Source: an uncultured Candidatus Saccharibacteria bacterium
GTDB taxonomy: Bacteria > Patescibacteriota > Saccharimonadia > Saccharimonadales > Saccharimonadaceae
DNA length: 15,940 nt
Direction: 5' to 3'
NCBI GenBank assembly: GCA_948514425.1
Contig: CAOQYN010000001.1
Span: forward strand, 1 to 15,940
Position numbers and translations under genes: made by a program. The notes under the pieces were generated by a model. That model saw only the letters and a list, made by a program, of their open reading frames with translations. It was not told the origin of the DNA and ran no database searches. Positions 6,051 to 11,976 of this stretch are shown one piece after another; position 1 is the first letter of the stretch, and every line of letters starts with the position of its first letter.

Positions 6051-6076
6051 CACTACGCTACAAGGCATTAATAACT

Positions 6077-6106
6077 TTTACATTCTTCTCCAAAATATGT
6101 TACAAT
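6077..6106 (+). promoter_or_regulatory. Promoter of tRNA-Ser
   Basis: TTTACA at 6077-6082, an 18-base spacer, and TACAAT at 6101-6106 preceded by TGT (extended form). The predicted start is 3 or so bases before the tRNA 5' end at 6116. Confidence 0.6.
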
Positions 6107-6115
6107 GTATCTAAT

Positions 6116-6208
6116 GGAGGGTTACCCAAGTGGCTGAAGGGGACGGTTTGCTAAATCGTTAGTCTGGGGAGACCTGGAGCGGGAGTTCGAATCTCCCACC
6201 CTCCGCCA
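6116..6208 (+). tRNA. tRNA-Ser (anticodon GCU)
   Basis: Full cloverleaf with acceptor GGAGGGT / ACCCTCC and an encoded 3' CCA (6206-6208). The anticodon stem is ACGGT / ATCGT around the loop TTGCTAA, placing GCT at 6150-6152, which reads serine AGC/AGU. The long variable arm (about 6163-6178) is typical of tRNA-Ser, and the T arm contains GTTCGAATC. The long class-II variable arm agrees with the GCU anticodon. Confidence 0.97.
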
Positions 6209-6216
6209 GGAATACG

Positions 6217-6247
6217 AAAAATTGCTATGCGTCAGCATAGTTTTTTC
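6217..6247 (+). terminator. Intrinsic terminator after tRNA-Ser
   Basis: Stem CTATGC / GCATAG (6225-6240) with loop GTCA, followed by TTTTTTC and preceded by an A-rich tract that can extend the pairing. It lies 16 bases after the tRNA CCA. Confidence 0.85.
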
Positions 6248-6292
6248 TTTTGCAAGATAATTAACTTATTAACGCCACACCACACTGCCGCC

Positions 6293-6494
6293 CTTTGTCC
6301 GTAGTGGGTATGTTAATCCTTCTTTTGGCGCCTCTTACTATGTCGGTGAGCGTGGCTATGGCTGGTCTCGTACTCTCCAGTCCACTATCTACGCCTATGG
6401 CGTCTACCTCACCCCCTCAAGCGCCTATCCCTCAGCGGATACCCCTCTCTGGGGCGCTTTCCCCCTCCACTGCCTCTACCTAGGTAGTGTTTGA
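6293..6494 (+). pseudogene. Cassette E: silent variable fragment, leader mostly missing
   Basis: The plus-strand frame begins FVRSGYVNPSFGASYYVG, continues GERGYGWSRTLQSTIYAYG and YLTPSSAYPSA, and ends WGAFPLHCLYLGSV with a TGA at 6492-6494. Homology to the common leader starts only at CTTTGTCCG, so the upstream 30 bases of the leader are absent. As in cassette C, the last codons come from the CTACCTAGGTAG palindrome and GTGTTTGATGG. The usual RC near the end is HC here. Bases 6248-6292 hold no recognisable feature or ribosome site. The end of this cassette is the start of the 244-bp repeat. Confidence 0.75.
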
Positions 6495-6719
6495 TGGAGA
6501 GAAAGAGAATAATGTTGAAAGAAAAGATTAAGATGAGATGATACTTGAGTGTCGTTAGAGACCTTGGCACTTGTTGTCTTGGCTGAGATTTTTCGCATCT
6601 TTAGGTAAGAAAAATCTCACCACTGGTCTCCTAACGACACTCAGGTATCATCATTGGAGTATTATGTCTTTTCTTCCAACATCATCTCCCTACCCTTAGC
6701 TTTTGTCCGTAGTGGGTAT
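6476..6719 (+). repeat. 244-bp exact repeat, copy 1 (hairpin element plus cassette leader)
   Basis: Base-for-base identical to 10102-10345. It runs from CTACCTAGGTAG through a purine-rich stretch, a long hairpin and the common cassette leader up to GTAGTGGGTAT, where cassettes F and G diverge. Perfect identity over non-coding and coding parts, ending exactly at the variable core, points to a recently copied or maintained unit and not to a coding constraint alone. Confidence 0.95.
6537..6652 (+). other. Long hairpin inside the 244-bp repeat (possible structured RNA or recombination site), copy 1
   Basis: The left arm 6537-6563 and right arm 6625-6652 pair over about 26 bases, with one G-T pair and one bulged base. 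Inside, TGAGATTTTTC (6584-6594) pairs perfectly with GAAAAATCTCA (6609-6619) around a 14-base loop. No coding frame spans it. It could be a small RNA, a folded single-strand recombination site or a mobile-element end. I do not recognise a named family. Confidence 0.65.
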
Positions 6720-6881
6720 GTCGGTCTATATGATAATGGAGCTGGTGGCATTGGTCACGCTCTATATGGCTGGTCTCGCGTGGCTAGGTCTGCTTTTGCT
6801 GCCTACTACTTAGGTGTAGATCCCACTGTAGTCTATCCGTCAGGCTACCTAGATCGTTGGCACGGTTTTCCCCTCCGCTGA
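6672..6881 (+). pseudogene. Cassette F: silent variable fragment behind the hairpin repeat
   Basis: The frame reads SSNIISLPLAFVRSGYVGL, then a core with GHALYGWSRVARSAFAAYYLG, VDPTVVYPSGY and DRWHGFPLR, with a TGA at 6879-6881 in place of the usual Cys codon TGC. It can be read upstream to a TTG at 6654, but a TAA lies in frame in the hairpin loop and there is no Shine-Dalgarno, so expression from here is doubtful. One base change creates the early stop, so the final cysteine is missing. It ends about 50 bases before the promoter of the pilin gene. Confidence 0.75.
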
Positions 6882-6928
6882 CTCTGCCAAACGCCAACTC
6901 TGCATTTTTCTTTTCCTTTCCAAAAATG

Positions 6929-6937
6929 TGCTATAAT
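6929..6937 (+). promoter_or_regulatory. Extended -10 promoter of the first pilin gene
   Basis: TGCTATAAT, the same nine bases as at the VirB6-like promoter (12827-12835). The predicted 5' leader is about 50 bases. It contains the palindrome TTACGCA-TG-TGCGTAA (6956-6971), which could form a hairpin or be a protein-binding site. Confidence 0.65.
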
Positions 6938-6993
6938 GAAGCAAATAATATTTGTTTACGCATGTGCGTAAGAGTTAATTGCGAGATTTTAGG

Positions 6994-7419
6994 ATGAAGA
7001 AGTTCACCAAGAATGTACTACAGATTATTACTGGTGTTTGCACCATGGCCACGCTTTGTGCTGGAAAAGCGATGGCTTTAACTGTTCAAGAAGGTGCCGA
7101 AGCCGCCCGTGCTGAAGGTATGCCGGCAGAATTAGTCGGCGTCGACGGTGTCTTTACCCGTATTACTAATACCGTCCTCTACGTTGTCGGCGTAATTTCC
7201 GTTGTTATGCTTATCTGGGGTGGCCTACGATACATCATGTCTGGTGGCGATAGTAAAAAAATCACCGACGCAAAGAACACAATCCTCTATGCAATCATTG
7301 GTCTCATTATTGCTGTCCTTGCTTTCGCAATCGTCAACTTTGTTCTTAATACTATCAGCACAGTCTCAGCCCCAGAAGCCGCCGAAAGCACCATTCTATT
7401 CTTAAACCAACTTGGTTAA
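6994..7419 (+). CDS. T4SS-type pilin (VirB2/TrbC-like), small secreted two-helix protein
   Basis: 141 residues from the ATG at 6994; an in-frame TTG at 6979 is a poorer start. A signal peptide (KKF..., hydrophobic core, AMA before LTVQEG near residue 30) is followed by a short polar segment and two transmembrane helices: about 50-70 (VLYVVGVISVVMLIWGGLRYI) and 90-112 (TILYAIIGLIIAVLAFAIVNFV). They are joined by the polar loop MSGGDSKKITDAKN. The GG.RY..S.GD..K...AKNTILY signature matches the VirB2-like/T4SS pilin family common in Patescibacteria (Pfam T4SS_pilin, from memory). In the family the subunits polymerise into a pilus or form part of a secretion channel. It is a separate transcription unit with its own promoter and terminator, and shares the domain with four genes at 10620-12711. 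Confidence 0.82.
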   Translation: MKKFTKNVLQIITGVCTMATLCAGKAMALTVQEGAEAARAEGMPAELVGVDGVFTRITNTVLYVVGVISVVMLIWGGLRYIMSGGDSKKITDAKNTILYAIIGLIIAVLAFAIVNFVLNTISTVSAPEAAESTILFLNQLG

Positions 7420-7438
7420 TTTAAAATTTCACACTTCT

Positions 7439-7472
7439 AATCCCAATTCGACATCGGCGAGTTGGGATTTTT
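7439..7472 (+). terminator. Intrinsic terminator after the pilin gene
   Basis: A 12-bp stem AATCCCAATTCG / CGAGTTGGGATT with one G-T pair and a 7-base loop, followed by T's to 7472. It lies 20 bases after the stop and between convergent genes. Confidence 0.9.
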
Positions 7473-7494
7473 ACATTTGCCAAACTCCGCAATT

Positions 7495-8238
7495 TTATAT
7501 CTCTCTTGCCTTACCAACCGCTACCACCAGACCAACCAACCTCTTTGCCCCTGCCAAACGCATCATCTCTGCCGCTGCTCGCATACTTGCTCCCGTTGTC
7601 CATACATCATCTAATAATACATATATCCTCTCCGCGTCCACTTTTCCATACACTTCATACGCTTTTCGTGCTTGTTCTTCACGATCCGCTGCTTTCGCTC
7701 CAACTTGTACCGTATCTGCCGCCCTAGATAAGATTCGTTCACATTTCCAGCCTCGCCATTTCGCTAATTTATGCGCCATCCTAAACGTGTGGTCCAATCC
7801 TCGCTCTCGTACATGCCGCCCAATCGTTGGCAAGGGAACTATCACTACTTCACATTGTCCCAAATCACGCCAAAATATTTCATCTTTGCTCGGCAACATC
7901 TCCTCCAAAACTTCCGCCAAAACGTCACCCAAAGCCCAAATCGCTTGATATTTATACTCTTCCACCATCTTCTTCAACACTCCGTCTCTCCATCCAGCTG
8001 CAAAAATCGCTGTAAAACCACCTAGATCACACTCCGAACAAGACATGTTCTCCATATCATTCAACCCCCGCTCAAACTCCTGTTTACATACCGGACAAAT
8101 CATTCGTCGCGCCGTAATCAAGTTTTTTTTACAACGCTCACATAACACGCTCCCCAGACGCCCACAACCCCTACAAGAGTGCGGACAAAGTAGATCCAAA
8201 ACCCCGCATCTTGTTGTGTTTTTTACAACGAATTTCAT
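7495..8238 (-). CDS. comF: ComF family phosphoribosyltransferase-like protein
   Basis: 247 residues. The N-terminus has four paired cysteine motifs that can bind zinc (CRGC 22-25, CERC 33-36, CPVC 48-51, CSEC 67-70), as in ComF/GntX proteins. The C-terminal half is a type I phosphoribosyltransferase fold with VPLP (134-137), RERGLDH (144-150) and the PRPP loop VLLDDVWTTGAS (207-218). In naturally competent bacteria ComF is needed for DNA uptake, probably in the cytoplasm; the exact reaction is not settled. The length is usual. The gene is divergent from the small heat-shock gene and convergent with the pilin gene. No convincing Shine-Dalgarno precedes the ATG at 8238. Confidence 0.92.
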   Translation of the reverse strand: MKFVVKNTTRCGVLDLLCPHSCRGCGRLGSVLCERCKKNLITARRMICPVCKQEFERGLNDMENMSCSECDLGGFTAIFAAGWRDGVLKKMVEEYKYQAIWALGDVLAEVLEEMLPSKDEIFWRDLGQCEVVIVPLPTIGRHVRERGLDHTFRMAHKLAKWRGWKCERILSRAADTVQVGAKAADREEQARKAYEVYGKVDAERIYVLLDDVWTTGASMRAAAEMMRLAGAKRLVGLVVAVGKAREI

Positions 8239-8246
8239 GATTAGTA

Positions 8247-8275
8247 TTGATTTTAGTATGAAATAGATTTATAAT
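8247..8275 (+). promoter_or_regulatory. Promoter of the small heat-shock gene
   Basis: TTGATT (8247-8252), a 17-base spacer, and TATAAT (8270-8275). The predicted start is near 8282, with CGGAGG at 8295-8300. No CIRCE is seen here, so this chaperone gene is probably not under HrcA like groES. Confidence 0.75.
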
Positions 8276-8312
8276 AAAGCATAACAATATATAACGGAGG
8301 TAATTCAAAGCA

Positions 8313-8807
8313 ATGGCTCGTACTAACAGTGACGACATGCTGATGGAAGATGAACTCGCTGCTGCTTTCCTCGATGATACCGACGCTACGTCGATCGTAG
8401 ATTCGAGCAACAAAGTCGCATTGAGCGCAGAACCATCAAACGAGGTGGACGAAGAGTGGGAAAATACCGACGACTTTCCAGGACAACTCGCTGTAGATGT
8501 CTACGAAACCGCCGATAAATTAGTTGTAAAAGCCCGCACTGCTGGCATTTCCAAATCAGATCTCAATGTCACAATCTCTGACAATATTCTAACTATCTCT
8601 GGCATCCTAAGCGGTGGGGAAGATGAAAATACTACCGCATGGCATATCCAAGAGTGTTATTGGGGAGAGTTCTCGCGTACTATCGCCCTTCCAGTTCAAG
8701 TCAAGGAAGAGGAAGGCACCGTCAAAGCCGAACTTAAAGATGGCGTTCTGACTATTACCTTCGAAAAGGAAAAAGTCGAAGCTCCAATCAAAATTGCTAT
8801 CCAATAG
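8313..8807 (+). CDS. Small heat-shock protein (Hsp20 / alpha-crystallin family)
   Basis: 164 residues. An acidic N-terminal arm (about 1-55, rich in Asp, Glu, Ala and Ser) is followed by an alpha-crystallin domain from about 57 (QLAVDVYETADKLVVKARTAG, ISKSDLNVTISDNILTISG, YWGEFSRTIALPVQV, GTVKAELKDGVLTITFEK). The A.L.DGVLTI motif is the family hallmark, and a short tail ending IKIAIQ may act as the I-x-I oligomer anchor. Such proteins hold unfolded clients without ATP, and in the cytoplasm would pass them to GroEL or other chaperones. GGAGG lies 12 bases from the ATG, longer than optimal. It is a single-gene unit with its own promoter and terminator. Confidence 0.93.
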   Translation: MARTNSDDMLMEDELAAAFLDDTDATSIVDSSNKVALSAEPSNEVDEEWENTDDFPGQLAVDVYETADKLVVKARTAGISKSDLNVTISDNILTISGILSGGEDENTTAWHIQECYWGEFSRTIALPVQVKEEEGTVKAELKDGVLTITFEKEKVEAPIKIAIQ

Positions 8808-8825
8808 TTCGACTACTCACACACG

Positions 8826-8851
8826 AAAAGTACCCGCACAGGGTACTTTTT
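8826..8851 (+). terminator. Intrinsic terminator of the small heat-shock gene
   Basis: Stem AAAAGTACCC / GGGTACTTTT with a 5-base loop and a T-run to 8851. A second, smaller hairpin (ACGAAG / CTTCGT, 8859-8874) follows without a T-run. Confidence 0.88.
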
Positions 8852-8877
8852 AGTTGCAACGAAGCTCACTTCGTCTC

Positions 8878-8905
8878 TTGTCTTTTCCCAAAAATCAGTT
8901 ACAAT
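8878..8905 (+). promoter_or_regulatory. Promoter of the thioredoxin-fold surface protein
   Basis: TTGTCT (8878-8883), a 16-base spacer, and TACAAT (8900-8905). The Shine-Dalgarno AAGGGAG (8916-8922) lies 5 bases before the ATG at 8928. Confidence 0.55.
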
Positions 8906-8927
8906 AGTCAAAACTAAGGGAGATTTT

Positions 8928-9974
8928 ATGAAAAAACTTTTTTTGGCGCTTGCCACAGTCATTAGCACATTCGCCATAGCATCCAATGCCGCTGCCGCAG
9001 CAGTCACAGTAGATCTCAGTCGCTACTCTAGCGAAACCCTTTCAGAAACTTTCGCCGCCGAAAACATTGACTACGACTTCGCCAACAGTAACTACAACGA
9101 CGCCAATGACGTTGTAACTATCTATGTCTTCCGTAAAGATGGCTGCATTAACTGCAAGAACTTTTACAATTTTATCAAAAGCAGCCTACTTCCAGCCTAC
9201 AGCGACAAATTCCGCGTTGTGAGCTACGAACTTAGCCAAAACCCAACCAACTTTACTCTCCTAAACGCAGTTGCTGATGCATATGGTCAAAAACCTGCAG
9301 ATGGCGTTTATGGCACCCCTGTCGTCATCGTTGGTAACACCATGTCAACAAGCGCTGTTAATGGTACTCGCCAGCAAGAAATCATCAATCTTGTTACTTC
9401 TGGTACTACTACCGACGACATTACTGACAATTCCAACATCAAAGCCAACATGAAAAACACTTTCAGCGACAGCAATATCACACTTACAACAACTGCAAAA
9501 TATTATCCTAATCATACCCTTAGTGCTATCGCCACCGACGCCAGCAGTATCAAGCTAGACGGCTACGAATACATCTCCGCTCACGACATCCAACTTATGA
9601 ACAACGCTGTCACCGTCCCACTAACCAACACTAGTCTCACACTTAGTATTCCTGTTAACAAAACTTATCAATCCTACAAAGTCGCCTACGTCCAAAATGG
9701 CCAAATCGCCGAAGTTATTGACGCCCAATATCAAAACGGTTTTGTCACATTCAACACATCACACTTGTCAGAATATGTTGTCTATGGTTCAAACACTCAA
9801 AGTTCTACTACAGAAAACGCCACCACAAATATTACTACAGTAAATAAACTACCAAAATCCCCAAACACCGCAGCCATCATCGATGCCGCTATTGAATGCG
9901 TTATTCCTACTTTCATCCTCATTACAGCACTCGCTGCCACTATCATCACTGTCCGCCAAAAACGCAACAGCTAG
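8928..9974 (+). CDS. Secreted, membrane-anchored thioredoxin-fold protein with a beta domain
   Basis: 348 residues. A signal peptide (MKKLFLALATVISTFA, cleavage near ASNAAAAA, about 25) precedes a thioredoxin-like domain with the redox motif CINC (73-76, in FRKDGCINCKNF) and the cis-proline motif GTP (129-131, in VYGTPVVIVG). Residues about 205-295 form a beta-rich module ending TFNTSHLSEYVVYG, like stalk domains of Gram-positive surface proteins. A Ser/Thr/Asn-rich linker then leads to LPKSPNTA (308-315), a hydrophobic helix (about 320-341) and the basic tail RQKRNS. This is the layout of a sorting signal, but LPxTG is not intact, so it may be membrane-held or use an unusual sortase. It probably acts outside the membrane on disulfides or as a host-contact protein. 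Its partner is unknown. Confidence 0.78.
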   Translation: MKKLFLALATVISTFAIASNAAAAAVTVDLSRYSSETLSETFAAENIDYDFANSNYNDANDVVTIYVFRKDGCINCKNFYNFIKSSLLPAYSDKFRVVSYELSQNPTNFTLLNAVADAYGQKPADGVYGTPVVIVGNTMSTSAVNGTRQQEIINLVTSGTTTDDITDNSNIKANMKNTFSDSNITLTTTAKYYPNHTLSAIATDASSIKLDGYEYISAHDIQLMNNAVTVPLTNTSLTLSIPVNKTYQSYKVAYVQNGQIAEVIDAQYQNGFVTFNTSHLSEYVVYGSNTQSSTTENATTNITTVNKLPKSPNTAAIIDAAIECVIPTFILITALAATIITVRQKRNS

Positions 9975-10012
9975 TCAAATCGCTTTAGCACACAATGCTA
10001 ACAAGATAATAC

Positions 10013-10049
10013 TATGGGACTATCTTAAGGTAGTCCCATATATCTTTTT
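10013..10049 (+). terminator. Intrinsic terminator after the thioredoxin-fold gene
   Basis: A 10-bp stem TATGGGACTA / TAGTCCCATA (10013-10040) with an 8-base loop, then TATCTTTTT. The T-run begins a few bases after the stem. Bases 10050-10090 hold nothing I recognise. Confidence 0.7.
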
Positions 10050-10090
10050 ACCCCAATCCCCAACCATTATCAATCCTCACCATTCTTCTA

Positions 10091-10124
10091 TCCATCAAAC
10101 ACTACCTAGGTAGTGTTTGATGGA
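10091..10124. repeat. Perfect 34-bp palindrome centred on CCTAGG
   Basis: Both halves are exact complements around CCTAGG. The right half is the tail seen after cassettes C and E (TAGGTAGTGTTTGATGGA). The left half is the same tail in reverse, as if two cassette ends had been joined tail to tail. It directly overlaps the start of the second 244-bp repeat. Confidence 0.93.
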
Positions 10125-10345
10125 GAGAAAGAGAATAATGTTGAAAGAAAAGATTAAGATGAGATGATACTTGAGTGTCGTTAGAGACCTTGGCACTTGT
10201 TGTCTTGGCTGAGATTTTTCGCATCTTTAGGTAAGAAAAATCTCACCACTGGTCTCCTAACGACACTCAGGTATCATCATTGGAGTATTATGTCTTTTCT
10301 TCCAACATCATCTCCCTACCCTTAGCTTTTGTCCGTAGTGGGTAT
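10102..10345 (+). repeat. 244-bp exact repeat, copy 2
   Basis: Identical to 6476-6719 at an offset of 3626 bases; it contains the long hairpin (10163-10278) and the cassette leader. The flanks differ at both ends: copy 1 follows the end of cassette E, copy 2 follows the left half of the palindrome. Confidence 0.95.
10163..10278 (+). other. Long hairpin inside the 244-bp repeat, copy 2
   Basis: Same structure and sequence as 6537-6652: outer stem of about 26 bp, inner perfect 11-bp stem, 14-base loop. Confidence 0.65.
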
Positions 10346-10555
10346 ACTGATATACACAGTGGGTATATTGGCTACGCCGGCTACGAGACATCGCTTCGAT
10401 CATGCAATTCTATATCATCCACCCTTGCCTACGTCTTATATTCACACAACACCAACGTTAGTCCTTCATATAGTAGTGGTCGCTATGTTGGTCGCCCCCT
10501 CCGCTGCCATACCAACCCCACAAGCAAATACAAGACCCCAACCCCAAAACAATAA
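10298..10555 (+). pseudogene. Cassette G: silent variable fragment behind the hairpin repeat
   Basis: The frame reads SSNIISLPLAFVRSGYTDIH, then a core with YAGYETSLRSCNSISSTLAYVL, NTNVSPSYSSGRYVGRPLRC, and an unrelated tail to the TAA at 10553-10555. The first codons before the leader lack a ribosome site. Just after the leader the motif AGTGGGTATA is repeated (10337-10346 and 10360-10369), as if part of the boundary had been duplicated. The core is closest to that of cassette D. Confidence 0.75.
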
Positions 10556-10566
10556 TATAAAGCGCC

Positions 10567-10600
10567 AAAACACCCCATTCAAGAATCTCGAATGGGGTGT
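10567..10600 (-). terminator. Intrinsic terminator of the minus-strand pilin cluster
   Basis: Minus-strand stem ACACCCCATTC / GAATGGGGTGT (10570-10600) with a 9-base loop, followed by a short run of T's. It lies 20 bases after the stop of the last pilin gene and separates it from cassette G. Confidence 0.75.
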
Positions 10601-10619
10601 CGCACACTTATATCTAAAC

Positions 10620-11042
10620 TTAGAATACGCTCTTCAACACAAAGTTAACAATAGCATACGCTAATATTGCTACCACCAGACCAACCACACCATAAAGAAT
10701 AGTATGTTGCGCACGCTTCGCCTTAGACGCATCACCAGTACTCGTTACATACAGAATACCACCAATTACTATCACTGCAACCGCAACGATACCAACAACA
10801 CTCACCATTACATTGATAATCGTCTGCGCTGTCGTCGGAACATCTTTCGTCGGCAAATCTTCAGGCAAATTACAATCCGCATATGTCGGAGCTGAACCAC
10901 GTTTGCTTCCAGTAGGACACGTAACAGCCGCAACCAGGGAACTATTACCCTCAGCCGCATACACTACCCTCGGAACCATCAACATACCCAGCATCCCACT
11001 CAATACAATCGCGACAGCTAACATAGAATTCTTCAACTTCAT
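10620..11042 (-). CDS. T4SS-type pilin (VirB2-like), paralogue
   Basis: 140 residues. The signal peptide is about 1-30 (cleavage near VYAAEG). A polar region of about 45 residues has two cysteines (TCPTGS and ADCNLP), which may form a disulfide outside the cell. The pilin domain follows, with helices near 75-97 and 112-136 joined by YVTSTGDASKAKRAQHT. The last of the minus-strand cluster, it starts 26 bases after the 11069 stop. TTAAGG about 9 bases before the ATG is a modest ribosome site. The loop and second helix (TILYGVVGLVVAILAYAIVNFVL) nearly match the neighbouring paralogues, which suggests recent duplication. Confidence 0.85.
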   Translation of the reverse strand: MKLKNSMLAVAIVLSGMLGMLMVPRVVYAAEGNSSLVAAVTCPTGSKRGSAPTYADCNLPEDLPTKDVPTTAQTIINVMVSVVGIVAVAVIVIGGILYVTSTGDASKAKRAQHTILYGVVGLVVAILAYAIVNFVLKSVF

Positions 11043-11068
11043 TTTGCTGTACCTTAACCTAACTTAAA

Positions 11069-11482
11069 CTAAGCAGTCGTGCCACCAAAGACGTTTGAAA
11101 GTACGAAGTTGACAACTGCAAACGCCAACAACGCAACCACTAGACCAACCACACCGTAAAGAATAGTGTTCATAGCCTTCTTTGTTTTGCTTGCATCACC
11201 TTGGGAAGTTGCGTAACTAATACCACCCATAACGATCATCGCCACCGCGATAAAACCAACCACGCCAATCACAACATTAATAATAGTCGTCAAAGTGCCC
11301 ATCAAGTTATCATTATCAGAAATACCGTTATCATTTTCCCACTCTGGACAGTTTTTCAACTCATCCTGCCAAGTACCATTCGAACACATTACCTTAGCAT
11401 AGGCTGGCGAGATCATCGCTACGCCACCAAGCCCAACAGTCATTAGCACCGCAGCAATCACGTTTAGTACTAGTTTCTTCAT
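11069..11482 (-). CDS. T4SS-type pilin (VirB2-like), paralogue
   Basis: 137 residues from the ATG at 11482, which follows GAAAGGAA by about 5 bases; a TTG 5 codons upstream lies inside that ribosome site. The signal peptide ends near AYA (about 28). The short exposed part again has two cysteines (VMCSNG and KNCPEW) and an acidic stretch (ENDNGISDNDN). Helix 1 (about 62-82) and helix 2 (about 105-128) surround SYATSQGDASKTKKAMN. A possible extended -10 box (TGGCATAAT, 11527-11535) suggests it can be transcribed apart from the two genes upstream. It shares its last 35 residues closely with the 10620 gene. Confidence 0.85.
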   Translation of the reverse strand: MKKLVLNVIAAVLMTVGLGGVAMISPAYAKVMCSNGTWQDELKNCPEWENDNGISDNDNLMGTLTTIINVVIGVVGFIAVAMIVMGGISYATSQGDASKTKKAMNTILYGVVGLVVALLAFAVVNFVLSNVFGGTTA

Positions 11483-11562
11483 TATCTTTCCTTTCAATTA
11501 TCTATATACTGAGACTATCATAACTCATTATGCCAAAAAAGTCTAGATTTAATGTATAAGAA

Positions 11563-11961
11563 CTATTTGCTCAACACGCTTGAATTCACAAAAGCCACAA
11601 TCGCAAACGCCATAATCGCCACCACCAATCCCACCAGCCCATACAAAATAGTGTTTTTCGCCTTATGGATTTTACTTGAATCTCCCGTACTCGTGGTATA
11701 TATAATCCCGCCATACACAATCACACCCACCGCAATAATCCCCACAAAAGACAGCACAACATTAATGATATTCAAGGCAATCGGCACCGCCGTCTTTTTG
11801 TTTGCCCCAAAATCATTACATCCAGCTGCCGCCTTCATGTCCTCTGGCATACTAGGGTCACTGCAAATATCCGCTGCAGCACAATCGCTAGACATCGGCA
11901 ACAACACACCTCCCAACATTGCCGCAATCAACAGCCCCAAACTCATTAAAATTCTTTTCAT
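11563..11961 (-). CDS. T4SS-type pilin (VirB2-like), paralogue
   Basis: 132 residues. The signal peptide is about 1-28. The exposed part has three cysteines (SDCAAA, DICSDP, AGCNDF). The pilin helices (about 62-84 and 102-126) are joined by YTTSTGDSSKIHKAKN. AAAGGAG lies directly before the ATG at 11961 with a short spacing, and only 15 bases separate it from the tandem pilin stop, so both probably share one transcript. The 80 bases after its stop hold no clear terminator, only a weak candidate promoter for the next gene. Confidence 0.85.
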   Translation of the reverse strand: MKRILMSLGLLIAAMLGGVLLPMSSDCAAADICSDPSMPEDMKAAAGCNDFGANKKTAVPIALNIINVVLSFVGIIAVGVIVYGGIIYTTSTGDSSKIHKAKNTILYGLVGLVVAIMAFAIVAFVNSSVLSK

Positions 11962-11976
11962 AATCTCCTTTAAACC

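Noticed and set aside
6537..6652. Integron attC site
   Set aside because: The arms contain GTTAG first and CTAAC second, the reverse of the RYYYAAC...GTTRRRY order, and no integrase or attI is seen.
6654..6881. Cassette F as an expressed 75-residue protein starting at TTG 6654
   Set aside because: There is no Shine-Dalgarno, the start would sit at the edge of the long hairpin, and the product would begin mid-domain.
3674..10555. Diversity-generating retroelement (template/variable repeats with reverse transcriptase)
   Set aside because: The variable domain is reminiscent of DGR targets, but no reverse transcriptase is in the window, and the cores differ in length and at all kinds of positions, not mainly at adenines. 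It cannot be excluded elsewhere in the genome.
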